Part shown: in pieces, positions 34,076 through 44,200 of the stretch
Layout: the number at the start of each line of letters is the position of its first letter
Position numbering within the stretch: the first letter of the stretch is position 1
Source: Parvicella sp963922585
Lineage (GTDB): Bacteria; Bacteroidota; Bacteroidia; Flavobacteriales_D; Parvicellaceae
DNA length: 64,000 nt
Direction: 5' to 3'
Assembly (NCBI GenBank): GCA_963922585.1
Contig: CAWUIK010000003.1
Location: 13,012-77,011 of the forward strand
Program-made: the position numbers and the translations under genes
The notes under the pieces: generated by a model
What the model saw: only the letters and a program-made list of their open reading frames with translations
The model's database searches: none
Told to the model about the DNA's origin: nothing

Positions 34076-35410
34076 CTAAATCATTCCTCTAGACTTGATC
34101 TCCAAATATTTATTGATGGTATTCACTGAAAGTTCTTCTGGCTTGGTCAAGATACTTTGAATTCCATATTTCCTTAGTTCAAAAGCAATGTGTTCTTTTT
34201 CTATAGAAAACTTTCTAGCCATTGTTTTGAAATAAACATCTTTCACATTTTTGGTTTCCAAATCTTTTACTTTTGCCAATTCTGTGTTTTCAAAAAATAT
34301 CACTACCAGTAAATGATTTTGGTTGATTCTTCTGAGAAGATTGATATTTCTTTTGAGGGCATACATACTTTCGAAGTTGGTAAACAAAAGAATCATACTC
34401 CTACCTTTGATTACACTTCTGGTTCCATAATACAGTTTTTCGTAATTGGATTCCATAAACTTCGTTTTTTGATTGTACAAAGTATCCATGATTCTTCTCA
34501 ACTGACTGCTTGTACTTTCTGCAGGTATTTGAGCACCAATTTTATCAGAAAATGTGATGACTCCTGCTTTATCTCCTTTTCTTAAAATGATATTTGAAAG
34601 CACCAAAGCAGAATTGATGGCATGATCTAAAAGCGTCAAACCTTCGAAAGGCATTTTCATTGACCTACTCTTATCGATGATGCAATACACTTGTTGAGAA
34701 CGTTCTTCTTGGTATTGATTTACCATCAACTCACCTTTTCTACTTGTGGCCTTCCAGTTTATAGTTCGGATATCATCTCCTTGAACGTAATTTTTGATTT
34801 GTTCAAATTCGTTATTATTTCCTATTCTTCTTACTTTCTTTATTCCTTGAAAAATAGCAGTTTTAGAAAAAACTTGCAATTCATATTTTTTCATTTGAAG
34901 AATAGAAGGATATACTTTTACTAGTTCATAGGCTGGAATCTTTTGTCTTCTTTCAGTCAATTTTAAAACAGAAGAAATGTAAATATTGATATTATCGAAT
35001 TCGTAGGCTCCACGATACTTAGGTGTAATTTTATATTGCAACTCTTTTGATTCGCCAGGATTGATAGACATAAAATACTCAAAATCTCTTATTTGTAATT
35101 GATAAGGGAGTTCATCAATTATTCTGAGGTTTACAGGCAACTTATACTTGCTTGTAATTTGAATTCTTACAATATTTTCATCCCCTAATGATAGTTGAGA
35201 TACAACAATTCTTTTCGCCTCAATTTTTGACTTTGAAAGAAAAAGTACGAAAATATCCAAAAGGAAAATCCCTAAAAAAGAAACAAGACACACGTTGGCA
35301 ACATACATCAACCATGGAAAAGCAAAAGCAGCACAATATAATATTATCAGTATAAACCAATAAAGGAAAAAGTGATTTCGTAAATAAAACTGTCTAAAAA
35401 ATGTTATCAT
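34076..35410 (-). CDS. DUF58 domain protein
   Basis: 444 residues. Two hydrophobic helices near the N-terminus (about 14-34 and 37-58), then a beta-rich region, then the DUF58 core GDDIRTINWKATSRKGELMVNQYQ, followed by a vWA-like fold with CIIDKSRSMKMPFEGLTLLDHAIN (a degenerate MIDAS). DUF58 proteins usually accompany a MoxR ATPase and BatA/BatB; none is nearby here. Role in envelope assembly or maturation is presumed, not known. Confidence 0.85.
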   Translation of the reverse strand: MITFFRQFYLRNHFFLYWFILIILYCAAFAFPWLMYVANVCLVSFLGIFLLDIFVLFLSKSKIEAKRIVVSQLSLGDENIVRIQITSKYKLPVNLRIIDELPYQLQIRDFEYFMSINPGESKELQYKITPKYRGAYEFDNINIYISSVLKLTERRQKIPAYELVKVYPSILQMKKYELQVFSKTAIFQGIKKVRRIGNNNEFEQIKNYVQGDDIRTINWKATSRKGELMVNQYQEERSQQVYCIIDKSRSMKMPFEGLTLLDHAINSALVLSNIILRKGDKAGVITFSDKIGAQIPAESTSSQLRRIMDTLYNQKTKFMESNYEKLYYGTRSVIKGRSMILLFTNFESMYALKRNINLLRRINQNHLLVVIFFENTELAKVKDLETKNVKDVYFKTMARKFSIEKEHIAFELRKYGIQSILTKPEELSVNTINKYLEIKSRGMI

Positions 35411-35502
35411 TTACTTTTTTAGTCTTTTGTACTTGAAATTTCGATGTTAATGGGTCTAAAATTAACAACTAATTTCTATTTGCTCTGAAATTTTGAAATT
35501 TT

Positions 35503-36354
35503 TTAATCCCCCCAACCAAAATCAAATAAATTTTGAGAGCCGTTAGGACCTGATTTCGGTTTGTGTTGGTAATATTGTTTTCCAGCTTCTATTTTACAAT
35601 CTTCATCTGATTTGAGCATTGCCCATTCATTGAGTATGCCTTCTAATACAAAAGCCCCTGGATACAGTAAATTTTTAGTATGCACTAAAGGAAAACTGTT
35701 TGTTTGAAGATAATGAGGTTTGAAATAACCTCTAGAAGCACAAGAAATACTAACAGCATCTTTGGGTCTATTTTGAGAAGTTGCATTTTTATAGTTCGTA
35801 CTTTCATCCATCAAACCATTATGTCCATTAAATGCTATTAAATCTGCCCCTCCATTTATGGGAATGGTTATTTTATCTAACTCAACAGAATCGTTTAAAT
35901 TTTCTGAAAGAGAGTTAAAATAATCATCCAAGCATTCTGGCATTCTGTCACCCCTATAAGCATCAGCCACCAAATACACTTGCGCCCCGTTTGGGAATTT
36001 TTTGTAGAAAATAACTCTTTCTAGAATATTATTTTTAGGGGTTTCTATGCTTTTCAAAAGTTTCCAATCTGGTAATTCAGAAAAGTATCTTTTCACCCCC
36101 TTACTAGTAGCCCAATATAAGTTGCTATTGGGTTTGAGTCCATCACCAATTTTTGGAGAAGTTGGGATGATTCCTTGATGTTCATTGTCGCACAAAGGCA
36201 CCAAAACATGGGCTACTAGAGGAAGGTTTTGATCTATCTTTCCTTGCAGATAGTGAAGAATTGAAGTTCTATTTTCTATTTTTTGTGCTTTTGAAAAAAA
36301 GCAAACAAAAATAAATGCCAAACTGAAGCCTGATTTAATTAATATTTTATTCAT
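35503..36354 (-). CDS. Secreted protein with possible clan-CD peptidase dyad
   Basis: 283 residues. Signal peptide ends CFFSKAQ at about 24. No named family is recognised. Two segments resemble the catalytic blocks of clan-CD (caspase/legumain/gingipain-like) cysteine peptidases: a strand plus His178-Gly in GADLIAFNGHNGLMD and a strand plus Cys205 in DAVSISCASRGYF, then a helix GAFVLEGILNEWAML. The spacing of 27 residues is plausible. Earlier blocks IFYKKFPNGAQVYLVADAYRG fit a Rossmann-like first strand. This is an inference by pattern; it may be a non-enzymatic secreted protein. Confidence 0.5.
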   Translation of the reverse strand: MNKILIKSGFSLAFIFVCFFSKAQKIENRTSILHYLQGKIDQNLPLVAHVLVPLCDNEHQGIIPTSPKIGDGLKPNSNLYWATSKGVKRYFSELPDWKLLKSIETPKNNILERVIFYKKFPNGAQVYLVADAYRGDRMPECLDDYFNSLSENLNDSVELDKITIPINGGADLIAFNGHNGLMDESTNYKNATSQNRPKDAVSISCASRGYFKPHYLQTNSFPLVHTKNLLYPGAFVLEGILNEWAMLKSDEDCKIEAGKQYYQHKPKSGPNGSQNLFDFGWGD

Positions 36355-36403
36355 TTAAGAAGGTTTTTATAGTTATAATGTTGTTTTGATGAAAAGGTAC
36401 AAA

Positions 36404-36437
36404 TTTGTTCTCAAAAGAAATTTATTCTTTATTTTTG
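36404..36437 (+). promoter_or_regulatory. Promoter of ligA
   Basis: TTTG at 36404-36407, 22-base spacer, TATTTTTG at 36430-36437; 14 or 23 bases to the candidate ATGs. Positioned inside a longer in-frame ORF extension and therefore fixes the start region. Confidence 0.6.
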
Positions 36438-36460
36438 TTACCATCAAAAGAATGAAGTCC

Positions 36461-38512
36461 ATGTCAAAACAAAAAATACAAGAGCTTACCCAGAAACTCA
36501 ATCGTTGGAATCATGAATACTATGTTTTGAGCGCTCCTTCTGTAAGCGATTATGAGTTTGATATGGCACTGGAGGAACTTCAAAAATTGGAAGTTGCTTT
36601 TCCAGAATATGCCGATGAAAATTCTCCAACCAAAAGAGTAGGAGGCGACATCACCAAGAAATTTGAAACTGTCACCCACAAATATCCTATGCTCTCTTTG
36701 AGCAACAGTTATTCTAGAGAAGAAATTGAAGAATTTGGTCAAAGAATTCAAAAATCAATTGGTGGAGACATCACTTTTGTGTGCGAATTGAAATACGATG
36801 GTGTTGCGATCAGCCTTACCTACGAAAAAGGAAGGTTGACAAAAGCAGTAACTCGTGGTGATGGAACACAAGGGGAAGAAGTGACTGCCAATGTCAAAAC
36901 CATCAAAACGATTCCATTAGTTTTGAATGGTAATTTTCCTGATTTTTTTGAAATAAGAGGAGAAATAGTCTTTCCACTTGAAGCCTTTCTTAAACTAAAT
37001 AAAGAAAGAGAAGAAGCAGGAGAGCCTTTGTTTGCCAATCCCAGAAATACCGCTTCGGGAACGATAAAAATGCAAGATTCAAAAGTAGTTGCCTCGAGAG
37101 GTTTAGATTGCTATTTGTATCATGTTTATGCAGATCAATTAGTTGCCAACGGACATTTTGAAAGCATCAAAGAAGCAGAATCTTGGGGATTTAAAGTGCC
37201 ACAAGAACAAGATAAATATATTGCAAAAGTAAAAACCATAGATGAGGTAATGGCGTTTATTGATTTTTGGGATAAAAACCGTCAAAATTTACCTTTTGAC
37301 ATCGATGGAGTGGTCATCAAAGTAAACGATTATAATATTCAAGATGAATTGGGTTTTACTGCCAAATCACCACGCTGGGCTATTGCATACAAATTCAAAG
37401 CTGAAAAAGTTGCCACCCAATTACTTTCAATTGACTATCAAGTGGGAAGAACTGGTGCTATTACCCCAGTGGCCAATTTACAGCCTGTTCAATTGGCAGG
37501 AACTACCGTAAAAAGAGCGAGTTTGCACAATGCAGATCAAATTGAAAAATTGGACATTAGAGTAAACGATACTGTTTTTGTAGAAAAAGGCGGTGAAATC
37601 ATCCCCAAAATTGTAGGTGTAAACTTAGATTTGAGACCAAAAGATGCTTTATCAGTAGTATACCCAACACATTGTCCAGTTTGCGAAACGCCCCTCATCA
37701 GAAAAGAAGGAGAAGCTCAACATTATTGTCCCAATGACAAAGGATGTGCACCTCAACTCAAAGGAAAAATAGAACATTTCATCGGACGTAAAATGATGAA
37801 TATTGATGGCTTGGGAGCAGAAACTGTAGAGCAACTTTTTGATGCTGGATTGATTTCTAATTTTGCAGATTTGTATGACCTTACTAAAGATCAAGTATTA
37901 CCATTAGAACGAATGGCTGAAAAATCAGCCAACAAACTCATAGAAGGTATAGAAGCCTCCAAAAAAGTTGAATTTCAGAAAGTGCTTTTTGCTCTAGGAA
38001 TAAGATATGTGGGCGAAACTGTAGCTAAAAAACTTGCCAAACATTTTAAGTCTTTAGACAATCTCCAAAAAGCAAGTTTTGAGGAATTGGTTGCAGTTGA
38101 CGAAATTGGCGATAGAATTGCAGAAAGTCTCATTGAATATTTTTCGGATGAGTATAATTTACAAATTATCCAAAAACTAATAGCGGCAGGACTTCAATTT
38201 GAAATTTCAGAAGACGATGCTGCTCCTATGGGAAATACTTTAGAAGGTAAAACCATTGTTGTGAGCGGGACTTTCGATATGGCACGTGACACTATGAAAA
38301 ACCTCATCGAATGCCATGGAGGAAAAGTAGGTTCTTCAATATCTTCCAAAACAGATTATTTAATTTGCGGAGAAAGTATGGGACCTGCCAAACTCAAAAA
38401 AGCAGAAGATTTGGGCATCACCATGATCTCAGAAAATGAATTTCTTGCACTTATCGGAAATGAAGCAAACTCAAACGACCAAAAAGAAGGAGGACAAGTG
38501 AGTTTGTTTTGA
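36461..38512 (+). CDS. ligA: NAD+-dependent DNA ligase
   Basis: 683 residues (686 from the ATG at 36452). It seals nicks using NAD+. Domain order: Ia/NTase with YDVSDYEFD-like VSDYEFDMALEEL and the adenylated Lys in CELKYDGVAISL; OB fold with VGRTGAITPVANLQPV; Cys4 zinc finger (CPVCETPL, HYCPNDKGC); HhH tandem (LGIRYVGETVAKKLAKHF); and a C-terminal BRCT (KTIVVSGTFDMARDTMKNLI, GKVGSSISSKTDYLICG). All catalytic parts are present. The upstream promoter shows the start is 36452 or 36461. Confidence 0.96.
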   Translation: MSKQKIQELTQKLNRWNHEYYVLSAPSVSDYEFDMALEELQKLEVAFPEYADENSPTKRVGGDITKKFETVTHKYPMLSLSNSYSREEIEEFGQRIQKSIGGDITFVCELKYDGVAISLTYEKGRLTKAVTRGDGTQGEEVTANVKTIKTIPLVLNGNFPDFFEIRGEIVFPLEAFLKLNKEREEAGEPLFANPRNTASGTIKMQDSKVVASRGLDCYLYHVYADQLVANGHFESIKEAESWGFKVPQEQDKYIAKVKTIDEVMAFIDFWDKNRQNLPFDIDGVVIKVNDYNIQDELGFTAKSPRWAIAYKFKAEKVATQLLSIDYQVGRTGAITPVANLQPVQLAGTTVKRASLHNADQIEKLDIRVNDTVFVEKGGEIIPKIVGVNLDLRPKDALSVVYPTHCPVCETPLIRKEGEAQHYCPNDKGCAPQLKGKIEHFIGRKMMNIDGLGAETVEQLFDAGLISNFADLYDLTKDQVLPLERMAEKSANKLIEGIEASKKVEFQKVLFALGIRYVGETVAKKLAKHFKSLDNLQKASFEELVAVDEIGDRIAESLIEYFSDEYNLQIIQKLIAAGLQFEISEDDAAPMGNTLEGKTIVVSGTFDMARDTMKNLIECHGGKVGSSISSKTDYLICGESMGPAKLKKAEDLGITMISENEFLALIGNEANSNDQKEGGQVSLF

Positions 38513-38588
38513 GCTTTCCCCCAAACAGCCAAAAGTTATAACTTTCAGCCGTTACGATAACGTAATAATCAAAATAAATGCTTTTCTT

Positions 38589-38733
38589 TTGTCATGTCGA
38601 CTCAAAGAAACAGACCGATAGCGTCTGTTCAAGTGGAGACATCTATAATATTTTTAGTAAGGATTATTTTAATCTTTTCGATTTGTCTATACCGAACTTC
38701 GTTTCTTCACTCTAGTTAGAATGGCAAATTATC
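38589..38733. repeat. REP-like intergenic repeat, copy 2
   Basis: In the 244-base gap after ligA. TTGTCATGTCGAC (38589-38601) and GTGGAGACATCTAT (38633-38646) match the ends of copy 1 at 33441-33540 in opposite orientation. Between them is AACAGAC-CGATAGC-GTCTGTT, a hairpin. CTTCGTTTCTTCACTC further on resembles the other half of the element. The rest of the gap shows nothing coding. Confidence 0.6.
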
Positions 38734-38756
38734 AAATTAATCCATTGTCAAATTAA

Positions 38757-39392
38757 CTAATTAATTCCCCATTCCGAATAAAATTCTTCCAAGAAAAGTT
38801 CCATAAAATCGTGTCTTTTTCTCGCCATTTTCTCACCAGTTGGTGTTTGCATTCTGTCTTTCAGCAAGAGTAGTTTTTCATAAAAATGATTGATGGTGTG
38901 GCCTTTATCATTTTTGTACGCTTCGAAGTCTTTATGCTTTTTTGGCGGCTGTTCAGGGTGATACATCAACCTGTTTCTGCTGCCGCCAAAAGCAAATGCA
39001 CGGGCAATTCCAATAGCTCCAATGGCATCTAAACGATCTGCATCTTGAACGATTTTGGCTTCCAATGAATCGCAACTTGTATTTACTTCTGCTCCTTTGT
39101 AAGAGACTTGGCTTACAATTTCCAACACTTTAGCTATAGTTTCTGAAGTTGCATTTTCTTCTTGTAGTATTTGCGTAATCAACTTTTGAGGCGCATCCGC
39201 ATCTTTGTGAAATTTATGATCTCCCACATCATGTAGTAAAGCAGCCAATCGAATCAATTCCAAATCTCCGCCTTCTTCTGCTTGAATCATTTCTGCGTTG
39301 TGAATTACTCTAGCAATATGCCACCAATCATGACCAGAAGCATCCGCTTCAAACATCGTTTTCACTTTCTTTTCTATATTGCTGTAATTCAT
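38757..39392 (-). CDS. HD-domain phosphohydrolase
   Basis: 211 residues. Metal-binding residues of the HD superfamily are in order: His in HDWWHIARVIHNA (~25), His54-Asp55 in LAALLHDVGDHKF and a late Asp in IVQDADRLDAIGAIGIARAFAFGG (~117). This matches the YedJ-like subfamily of uncharacterised metal-dependent phosphohydrolases. Substrate is unknown, probably a nucleotide or signalling nucleotide. A -7 element lies 25 bases upstream. Confidence 0.85.
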   Translation of the reverse strand: MNYSNIEKKVKTMFEADASGHDWWHIARVIHNAEMIQAEEGGDLELIRLAALLHDVGDHKFHKDADAPQKLITQILQEENATSETIAKVLEIVSQVSYKGAEVNTSCDSLEAKIVQDADRLDAIGAIGIARAFAFGGSRNRLMYHPEQPPKKHKDFEAYKNDKGHTINHFYEKLLLLKDRMQTPTGEKMARKRHDFMELFLEEFYSEWGIN

Positions 39393-39416
39393 TCTGTCAT
39401 AATTTTATTAATTCAA

Positions 39417-39424
39417 CAAATTTA
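39417..39424 (-). promoter_or_regulatory. -7 promoter element of the HD gene
   Basis: TAAATTTG on the reverse strand, 24 bases before the ATG; fits TAnnTTTG. No -33 found. Confidence 0.4.
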
Positions 39425-39549
39425 GGAAAAGATTTTGTTGAGTTCATCACTATTTGATTTCATGGTAGAGGTAGTTTGTTTATTATTCCTTATGATAAAT
39501 AAATTGATCACCTTTTTCAAAGTTACGTTTTTTTATTCAAAATGTTAGT

Positions 39550-39757
39550 TCTCATTATTAATGATACTTTGTCTTGAAACAAAGTATCCAAAATTCAAGT
39601 TCAGAACAATGCTTCTCTGCACTCTTTGCTTTTCTTGTTTTGCAATAAAAGGATGGCATCTTTGCCAGACGACAAGCGCTTTTATACAAAACATACGAAA
39701 ACCAAATTCACTCCACCGCTGGCTCGCTGTTCAGAACAATGCCTGCTCACTTTTTAT
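39550..39757. repeat. Non-coding stretch with a 14-base direct repeat
   Basis: The ~365-base gap after the HD gene has no credible gene. GTTCAGAACAATGC occurs at 39599-39612 and again at 39729-39742, 130 bases apart. A small hairpin CTTTG-TCTTGAAA-CAAAG precedes it. The GC content between the repeats is higher than in the surroundings, as in dispersed Bacteroidota intergenic repeats or remnants. Which element it is cannot be told. Confidence 0.4.
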
Positions 39758-41257
39758 TTAACGCTGTATTATTAATTTCTCCGTCTTCATTTTGTGTGTT
39801 TTACTGCCTAAAGTTAATATATAAACCCCATTAGGCAGTATGCTTATATCTATATTTGATGTTTGTGTGATTGTTTTGCTAAGCACAGTTTTACCTGTGA
39901 TATCTGAGATTTGGAGTTGGTAAGTGCTATTGGTTTTATGTGCATCGTTTACTGATATGTTAATATTATCCTGTGCTGGATTAGGATAAATCTTCAAATT
40001 ATCATCATTATCAAATTGAAGCATTTCCTCCACGCCCACCGTACAAACTGCATCATCACAACCCAGACTATCTACTACCAAGAACCACTCATCGTGAGTA
40101 TTGGTTGGGGAGTCTTTAAATACTAAACCTTGTAAGTGATAAAAGTTATCTTTTTCATACATGTTATAAATGCCTTGATCAGAGGATCTGTGGAAATATT
40201 CACGTTCCCAGTTTATGGAGTAATCATAACTTATAGATAGCAATAAAATATGGTACGGGGCGCCATTCAAAAGAGGATTTGCACTTTTAAGAGCTGTTAC
40301 GATAAAATCATGTTCTCTAAAAATAACATTGCTAAAAATATTAAATCCAGAATACCTTTCAGCAAACCAATACACCGTATCTTTTAGTACTTGCCCGTTG
40401 GCACTATCTAGTTCAACTAGCCAAGACCGAAGGTACCCAGTAGCAGGTTCTTCAGAACTGCCTACACCGAGGTAATTGCCATTGGGCAACTCAAAAAACT
40501 GTAAGGCATGGTTTCTATCGGGTGGACCCAGTACTTTTTGCCATTTGATGTTTAGATTGCTGTCTATTTTGTAAACTATGGGGTTTAACGCTCCAAAATG
40601 GTAATTGGCTTGTGTGGATATTATAAAACCATTGTCTGAGGTAGTCCTTAAAGATTTTGATTGTTGATTGTATCCACCAAATAACACATCATTTATTTCA
40701 TTTCCTGAGGTATCAATTTTAGTAACTGTAGAATTTACTGACGATGGCGAACTTGTCGGGTTTGAAATTAGTGCCGTAAAAAATAAAAAGTTATTATTTT
40801 GCGATAAGAAACCAATTCTGGCATCCTCGTAGTTTTGATAGTACTCTTTTTCCCACATAATAGCACCAAGTGTGTCCCATCTTATTACATAGGCTTTAAG
40901 TGTGTCAGGAGCAACAACACTTCTCTTCACTCCACATGAATAATAAGAATGGTTTAAATATTCCATTCCATAAAAATTAGTGTATCGATGTATTGAGTCT
41001 CCATATTGAGTATTACTGATTACATTGTAATTTTCATCATATCGTTTAAATTCCAAATAATTAGCTCCGCTTCCTGTCACATTGGTATCTCTTAGTGTAG
41101 TACTAACTGAGAAAAGTGAATTCAATTCAGAATTATAATGATAGCAATAAGTAAGTTCCATTTTATCTTCCGTCTCATTTACTTGATTGGCATATTGTGA
41201 AAAACCAATAGTAAATTTAAAAACTAATAATATGACCAATATAAATCTAAACTTCAT
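39758..41257 (-). CDS. T9SS-sorted protein of unknown passenger
   Basis: 499 residues. Signal peptide ends TIGFSQ. The passenger (residues ~25-415) has spaced beta-strand units with Trp-Asp and Gly-Asn motifs (LKAYVIRWDTLGAIMWEKEYY, PIVYKIDSNLNIKWQKVLG, GYLRSWLVELDSANGQVL), the pattern of a seven-bladed delta-60/SBBP-like propeller, with Cys pair CDDAVC near its end. T9SS type A tail: LKIYPNPAQDNI ... ILPNGVYILTLGS. It starts 14 bases after the 1856-residue gene and is likely co-transcribed with it. Confidence 0.8.
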   Translation of the reverse strand: MKFRFILVILLVFKFTIGFSQYANQVNETEDKMELTYCYHYNSELNSLFSVSTTLRDTNVTGSGANYLEFKRYDENYNVISNTQYGDSIHRYTNFYGMEYLNHSYYSCGVKRSVVAPDTLKAYVIRWDTLGAIMWEKEYYQNYEDARIGFLSQNNNFLFFTALISNPTSSPSSVNSTVTKIDTSGNEINDVLFGGYNQQSKSLRTTSDNGFIISTQANYHFGALNPIVYKIDSNLNIKWQKVLGPPDRNHALQFFELPNGNYLGVGSSEEPATGYLRSWLVELDSANGQVLKDTVYWFAERYSGFNIFSNVIFREHDFIVTALKSANPLLNGAPYHILLLSISYDYSINWEREYFHRSSDQGIYNMYEKDNFYHLQGLVFKDSPTNTHDEWFLVVDSLGCDDAVCTVGVEEMLQFDNDDNLKIYPNPAQDNINISVNDAHKTNSTYQLQISDITGKTVLSKTITQTSNIDISILPNGVYILTLGSKTHKMKTEKLIIQR

Positions 41258-41271
41258 GCAGTTATTGTAGT

Positions 41272-44200
41272 TTAGTGTCTAACAATAAGTTTCTTCACAG
41301 ATAAATAGTGCTCATTTTCTTTTAAAGAAATTAAATAAACGCCATCTGCAAAGCCACTGATATCTACCTGCATTGTAGAGCGTGCATTACCCTTAAAAAA
41401 AACCTTACCTGAAAGATCTGATATTACTATGGAGCAGTTATTACATCCATTACCATACTCAATCAAATCTATGGTAATCACAGCATCACTCGGATTGGGA
41501 TAAACCATAAAATAATCTTGCTCTTTAACTTCCTCATTTGATGTACTTACTTCCAAAAGAGTTCCACTTTTTCCATTTCCATAGAAAAAATTAGGATTCT
41601 CTAAGTTATAACTGTGTGTGTTTTGTTTTATATGATTCAAAACCGCTCTGGCATTGCTGGCTATGGCAGTAGTACCTCTGGCATATCGCTCTAGGATGTT
41701 GAGTTCATCACCATTTAAGTTCATTAAGCCTCCTGCTCTATTGGAGAATCTTATCATATCTTGGTAAAAATCACAAAAACTGTTTAGTTCTACTTTTTGC
41801 TTCCCATATTTTATTGTATCCATAGTTGCAGCTATGGCTCTCAAACTGGCAAGGTGACCTTTAGTTTTTATGGTATCACTTCTCACTTCTATGGGCACCA
41901 ATGCACACAATGCTTCAGGACTGCCCTCAGTTTCTAAGAAAACCCTTGCACTGTCTATCCAATTGGTATCTAGATAGGCACGCACTACTTTATCTACCAA
42001 AATGAGTTTTTCTCTATTCTTAATTTCTATGGTTTTTTCTTTTACCTCTCTTGGGGTGTAGGTATCTATTAAAGTTACGCCATTGGGCAAAGTCCCTGGT
42101 GCAGCGGCTACAAAACTACTGTTGTTCACGGCATTCATTACCCAAGTGGGTAGTGGGTTCGTTCTATTGGCTATGGCTTGGTTTACTGATGCAGAAAGCG
42201 GTGTGTTTTTCATCAATACATTTTTCTGCGCCCAATCTGGAAAGGTTTCCTCTGCCACCATAGTGGTTAATACTTCATCATATAATGGAGAATTATTAAT
42301 GAGGTTATTTTCTATCATCCAGTCTGGATAATCATCTAAAATAAGCGTTTTTAAAATTTCGTTACTTACAGGAATGCTTTGCAAAAGCACGTTTTGGATA
42401 ACCCAGTCTTGGTAAACACCGCGCTGCATAAGTTTTATAATCACTTCATCAGCTATGGGCGTATTTACCATCAATACATCATTGACTACATAATCTGCTA
42501 CAGGGTTTGGTTTATTAATTAAAGCAATGAGCACGTCATTAGACAATCCTGCTCCAGCGGCTACCAAATCATTTCTAATTTGCCAATCTGGTGCTGTATT
42601 GATAAGGTTTATATAGGTAGCATCATTAGCTATACTCAGTTCATTTTGTATAACAGCGATTTCATCTTTTAACCCCTTTATGCTGAGTTTATCAGCAGGT
42701 ATAGCTATAATTCCTCCACCTACTAGGTCTTCTACCTTGGAAAGGCACTGGTTAGATGCGAAAACATCCACAACACTCACATCATCATCCACACAAAGCT
42801 GCTCAATACTGCCGCTAACTGCCGTATAAGTCCAACTGTTGGTATTGAGACTTTCCTTGTAGATTTGGCTATTCAGCACAGGGTCGCAAGTGTTGATGAA
42901 TTTGTTGTGGCGGGGTGAGGTTCCAATAACATTACCTCCCTGATCAACCAAAAAACCTTCATGGTGATATATATCCAAAACTGAGCGAGAAAGACGTGTA
43001 TATTCGTTGCAGTCTATATTATACTGTGTGTTTTGCCCTTCTATCTGTTCTCCTATGGCAACATCTGAGAGGAAGTTTTTATAAAACTGTCCAGAGGTAA
43101 TGTTGGTGTTTTTAGTGTAACTACCTCTAGCCCATGAGCTGCCTGTAGCACTTACGGTAATGTTATTTTCAGACACTAAATACCCAGTAGCATGATCTGC
43201 CACTATGCCTATGGCTTGTCTGGTATTGCTGTTATCGAATGGTTCGTTGGGCAGGACTATATTATTTTTTACTACCTCAGTCATTGCTGCTCCGTCCAGT
43301 AGTATGGCTACTTCATTATTTTCAAAATCATTTTCTCTAATGTAAGAACTAGACAATCCACCAGCACCTGCTATAATGATACCGTAGTTTAGGTTTTTAA
43401 AGCTGCTTATGGTAGTTGGGATGGCATTACCACTGGCATCGTATGAGGGTTTTAAGGTAATGTTAGCATCTAGGGCGATGATACCACTTCCTCTTTGCTG
43501 CGCAAGCGTTGCTGTAGTTGCAAATGAATTATCGAAAGTAAGATTGGACAATATTACATCATCTACATCATATAGACTGATACCACAATAAGGTATGATA
43601 TCATCGGGTAGTGGTGCATCATTGATAAAAGAAGTATTTCTTACATAACTAATGTTGTCTCTGGGAGCACCTGTAACGGGGTTGAAATTCTGATAACTTA
43701 AAAATTCAATGCCTCTTCTACAGTTTTTAAACGTGGCATTTTCTATTCTTATGATTCCTCCTGTTTTGGACCAGTCTTTATTTCCAGCAGCATCTACACC
43801 TATGGTAGTAATTCCATTTTGTGCATATTCAATAGTCCCCCCATTTTTTATCTCTACTACTCCCTGTGTGCTTACAGATTGATGTTGTGAAGCATCCCCT
43901 TGTAATTCTATACCTTGCCACATAGAGCCGCATTCTGTAGTTATTTTCCCACCATCAATATGTAATCTACCACCTGGTTTCACTACTATTTTTTGGTCTC
44001 CATACACTACCAAATCACCTTTTACGGTAAGAGTTGCACCGTCTTCAATAACTAAAGTACAGAAAAGGTTCATTCTGTCTTCCCATGTTTCATTAGAGGT
44101 AATATTCCATTCTAATGTCGGGTGATTTTCATCACGAATAAGAGGAGCTTTCCAGACACCTCTGTTTAAGGTTGATACATATATCTCACCTGTACAATGA

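Noticed and set aside
39561..39761. 66-residue open frame in the gap after the HD gene
   Set aside because: No family, low-complexity reading of a repeat-like patch, no promoter and no conserved composition.
41253..41263. TTCATGCAGTT, identical to the core of the secreted-gene operator
   Set aside because: It overlaps the start codon of the 499-residue T9SS gene, has no paired GAAGAAAT repeats, and an 11-base match by chance is plausible.
42051..42331. Forward open frames opposite the giant T9SS gene
   Set aside because: Antisense shadows of a long, well-supported coding region.
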